A stretch of 6,181 nt of DNA from Pseudomonadota bacterium (GTDB lineage Bacteria > Bdellovibrionota_B > Oligoflexia > Oligoflexales > Bin106). The notes beneath the pieces were generated by a model. It saw only the letters and a list, made by a program, of their open reading frames with translations. It was not told the DNA's origin and ran no database searches. The DNA lies in NCBI GenBank assembly GCA_026710525.1, contig JAPOQT010000134.1:1-6181 (forward strand), written 5' to 3'. Position 1 is the stretch's first letter; every line of letters begins with the position of its first letter. Shown here piece after piece: positions 6,173-6,181 of the stretch. The position numbers and the translations under genes are program-made.

Positions 6173-6178
6173 ATCATA
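6173..6178 (-). promoter_or_regulatory. Possible -10 element for the small minus-strand gene
   Basis: The minus strand reads TATGAT here, about 55 bases before ATG 6118; any -35 lies beyond the window edge. A separate perfect TTGACA occurs at 6144-6139 on the minus strand, but no -10 hexamer follows at 16-18 bases. Confidence 0.2.
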
Positions 6179-6181
6179 AGT

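Noticed and set aside
1..6181. A multi-gene anti-phage defence or toxin-antitoxin system built around the helicase
   Set aside because: The helicase is a bare core with no nuclease or sensor partner adjacent, and the neighbouring genes are exported or signalling proteins on mixed strands.

Overview
The window comes from an AT-rich Gram-negative bacterium. It encodes a secreted lipoprotein, an exported protein with a Cys/His hydrolase-like C-terminus, a receiver-PilZ (cyclic-di-GMP type) response regulator and a PIF1/RecD-like helicase. The lone receiver-PilZ fusion, and an exported protein whose GPNC-F motif is followed by a GD-VF...H region, remind me of Bdellovibrionota/Oligoflexia (former Deltaproteobacteria). 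That placement is an impression from family knowledge and the sequence does not prove it; a gammaproteobacterium is not excluded. No rRNA, tRNA, CRISPR array or intact mobile element is visible.

Layout. Bases 2-142 hold the C-terminal tail of an unrecognised plus-strand gene. A 376-base gap (143-518) follows, containing a nested set of inverted repeats (372-486). Minus-strand genes come next: a predicted lipoprotein with a long glycine-rich hydrophobic segment (519-1589), a 518-base gap, then a receiver-PilZ response regulator (2108-2938) that starts at TTG. A divergent region (2939-3248) carries an extended -10 promoter for the regulator. Two plus-strand genes follow: an exported NlpC/P60-like candidate (3249-4511) and, 73 bases on, a complete PIF1-like helicase (4585-5922). 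The last 259 bases hold a probable small minus-strand gene (5961-6104) whose better start signal lies one base out of frame across a T5 run.

Function. The genes look like independent transcription units rather than one pathway. The regulator probably joins phosphorylation to cyclic-di-GMP sensing. The lipoprotein and the Cys/His protein act outside the cytoplasm. The helicase is a DNA metabolism enzyme. I see no evidence for a multi-gene defence or secretion system. The main oddities are the nested palindromic element at 372-486, the operator-like inverted repeat before the lipoprotein, the frameshift-like small gene at the right end, and two uncharacterised exported proteins.
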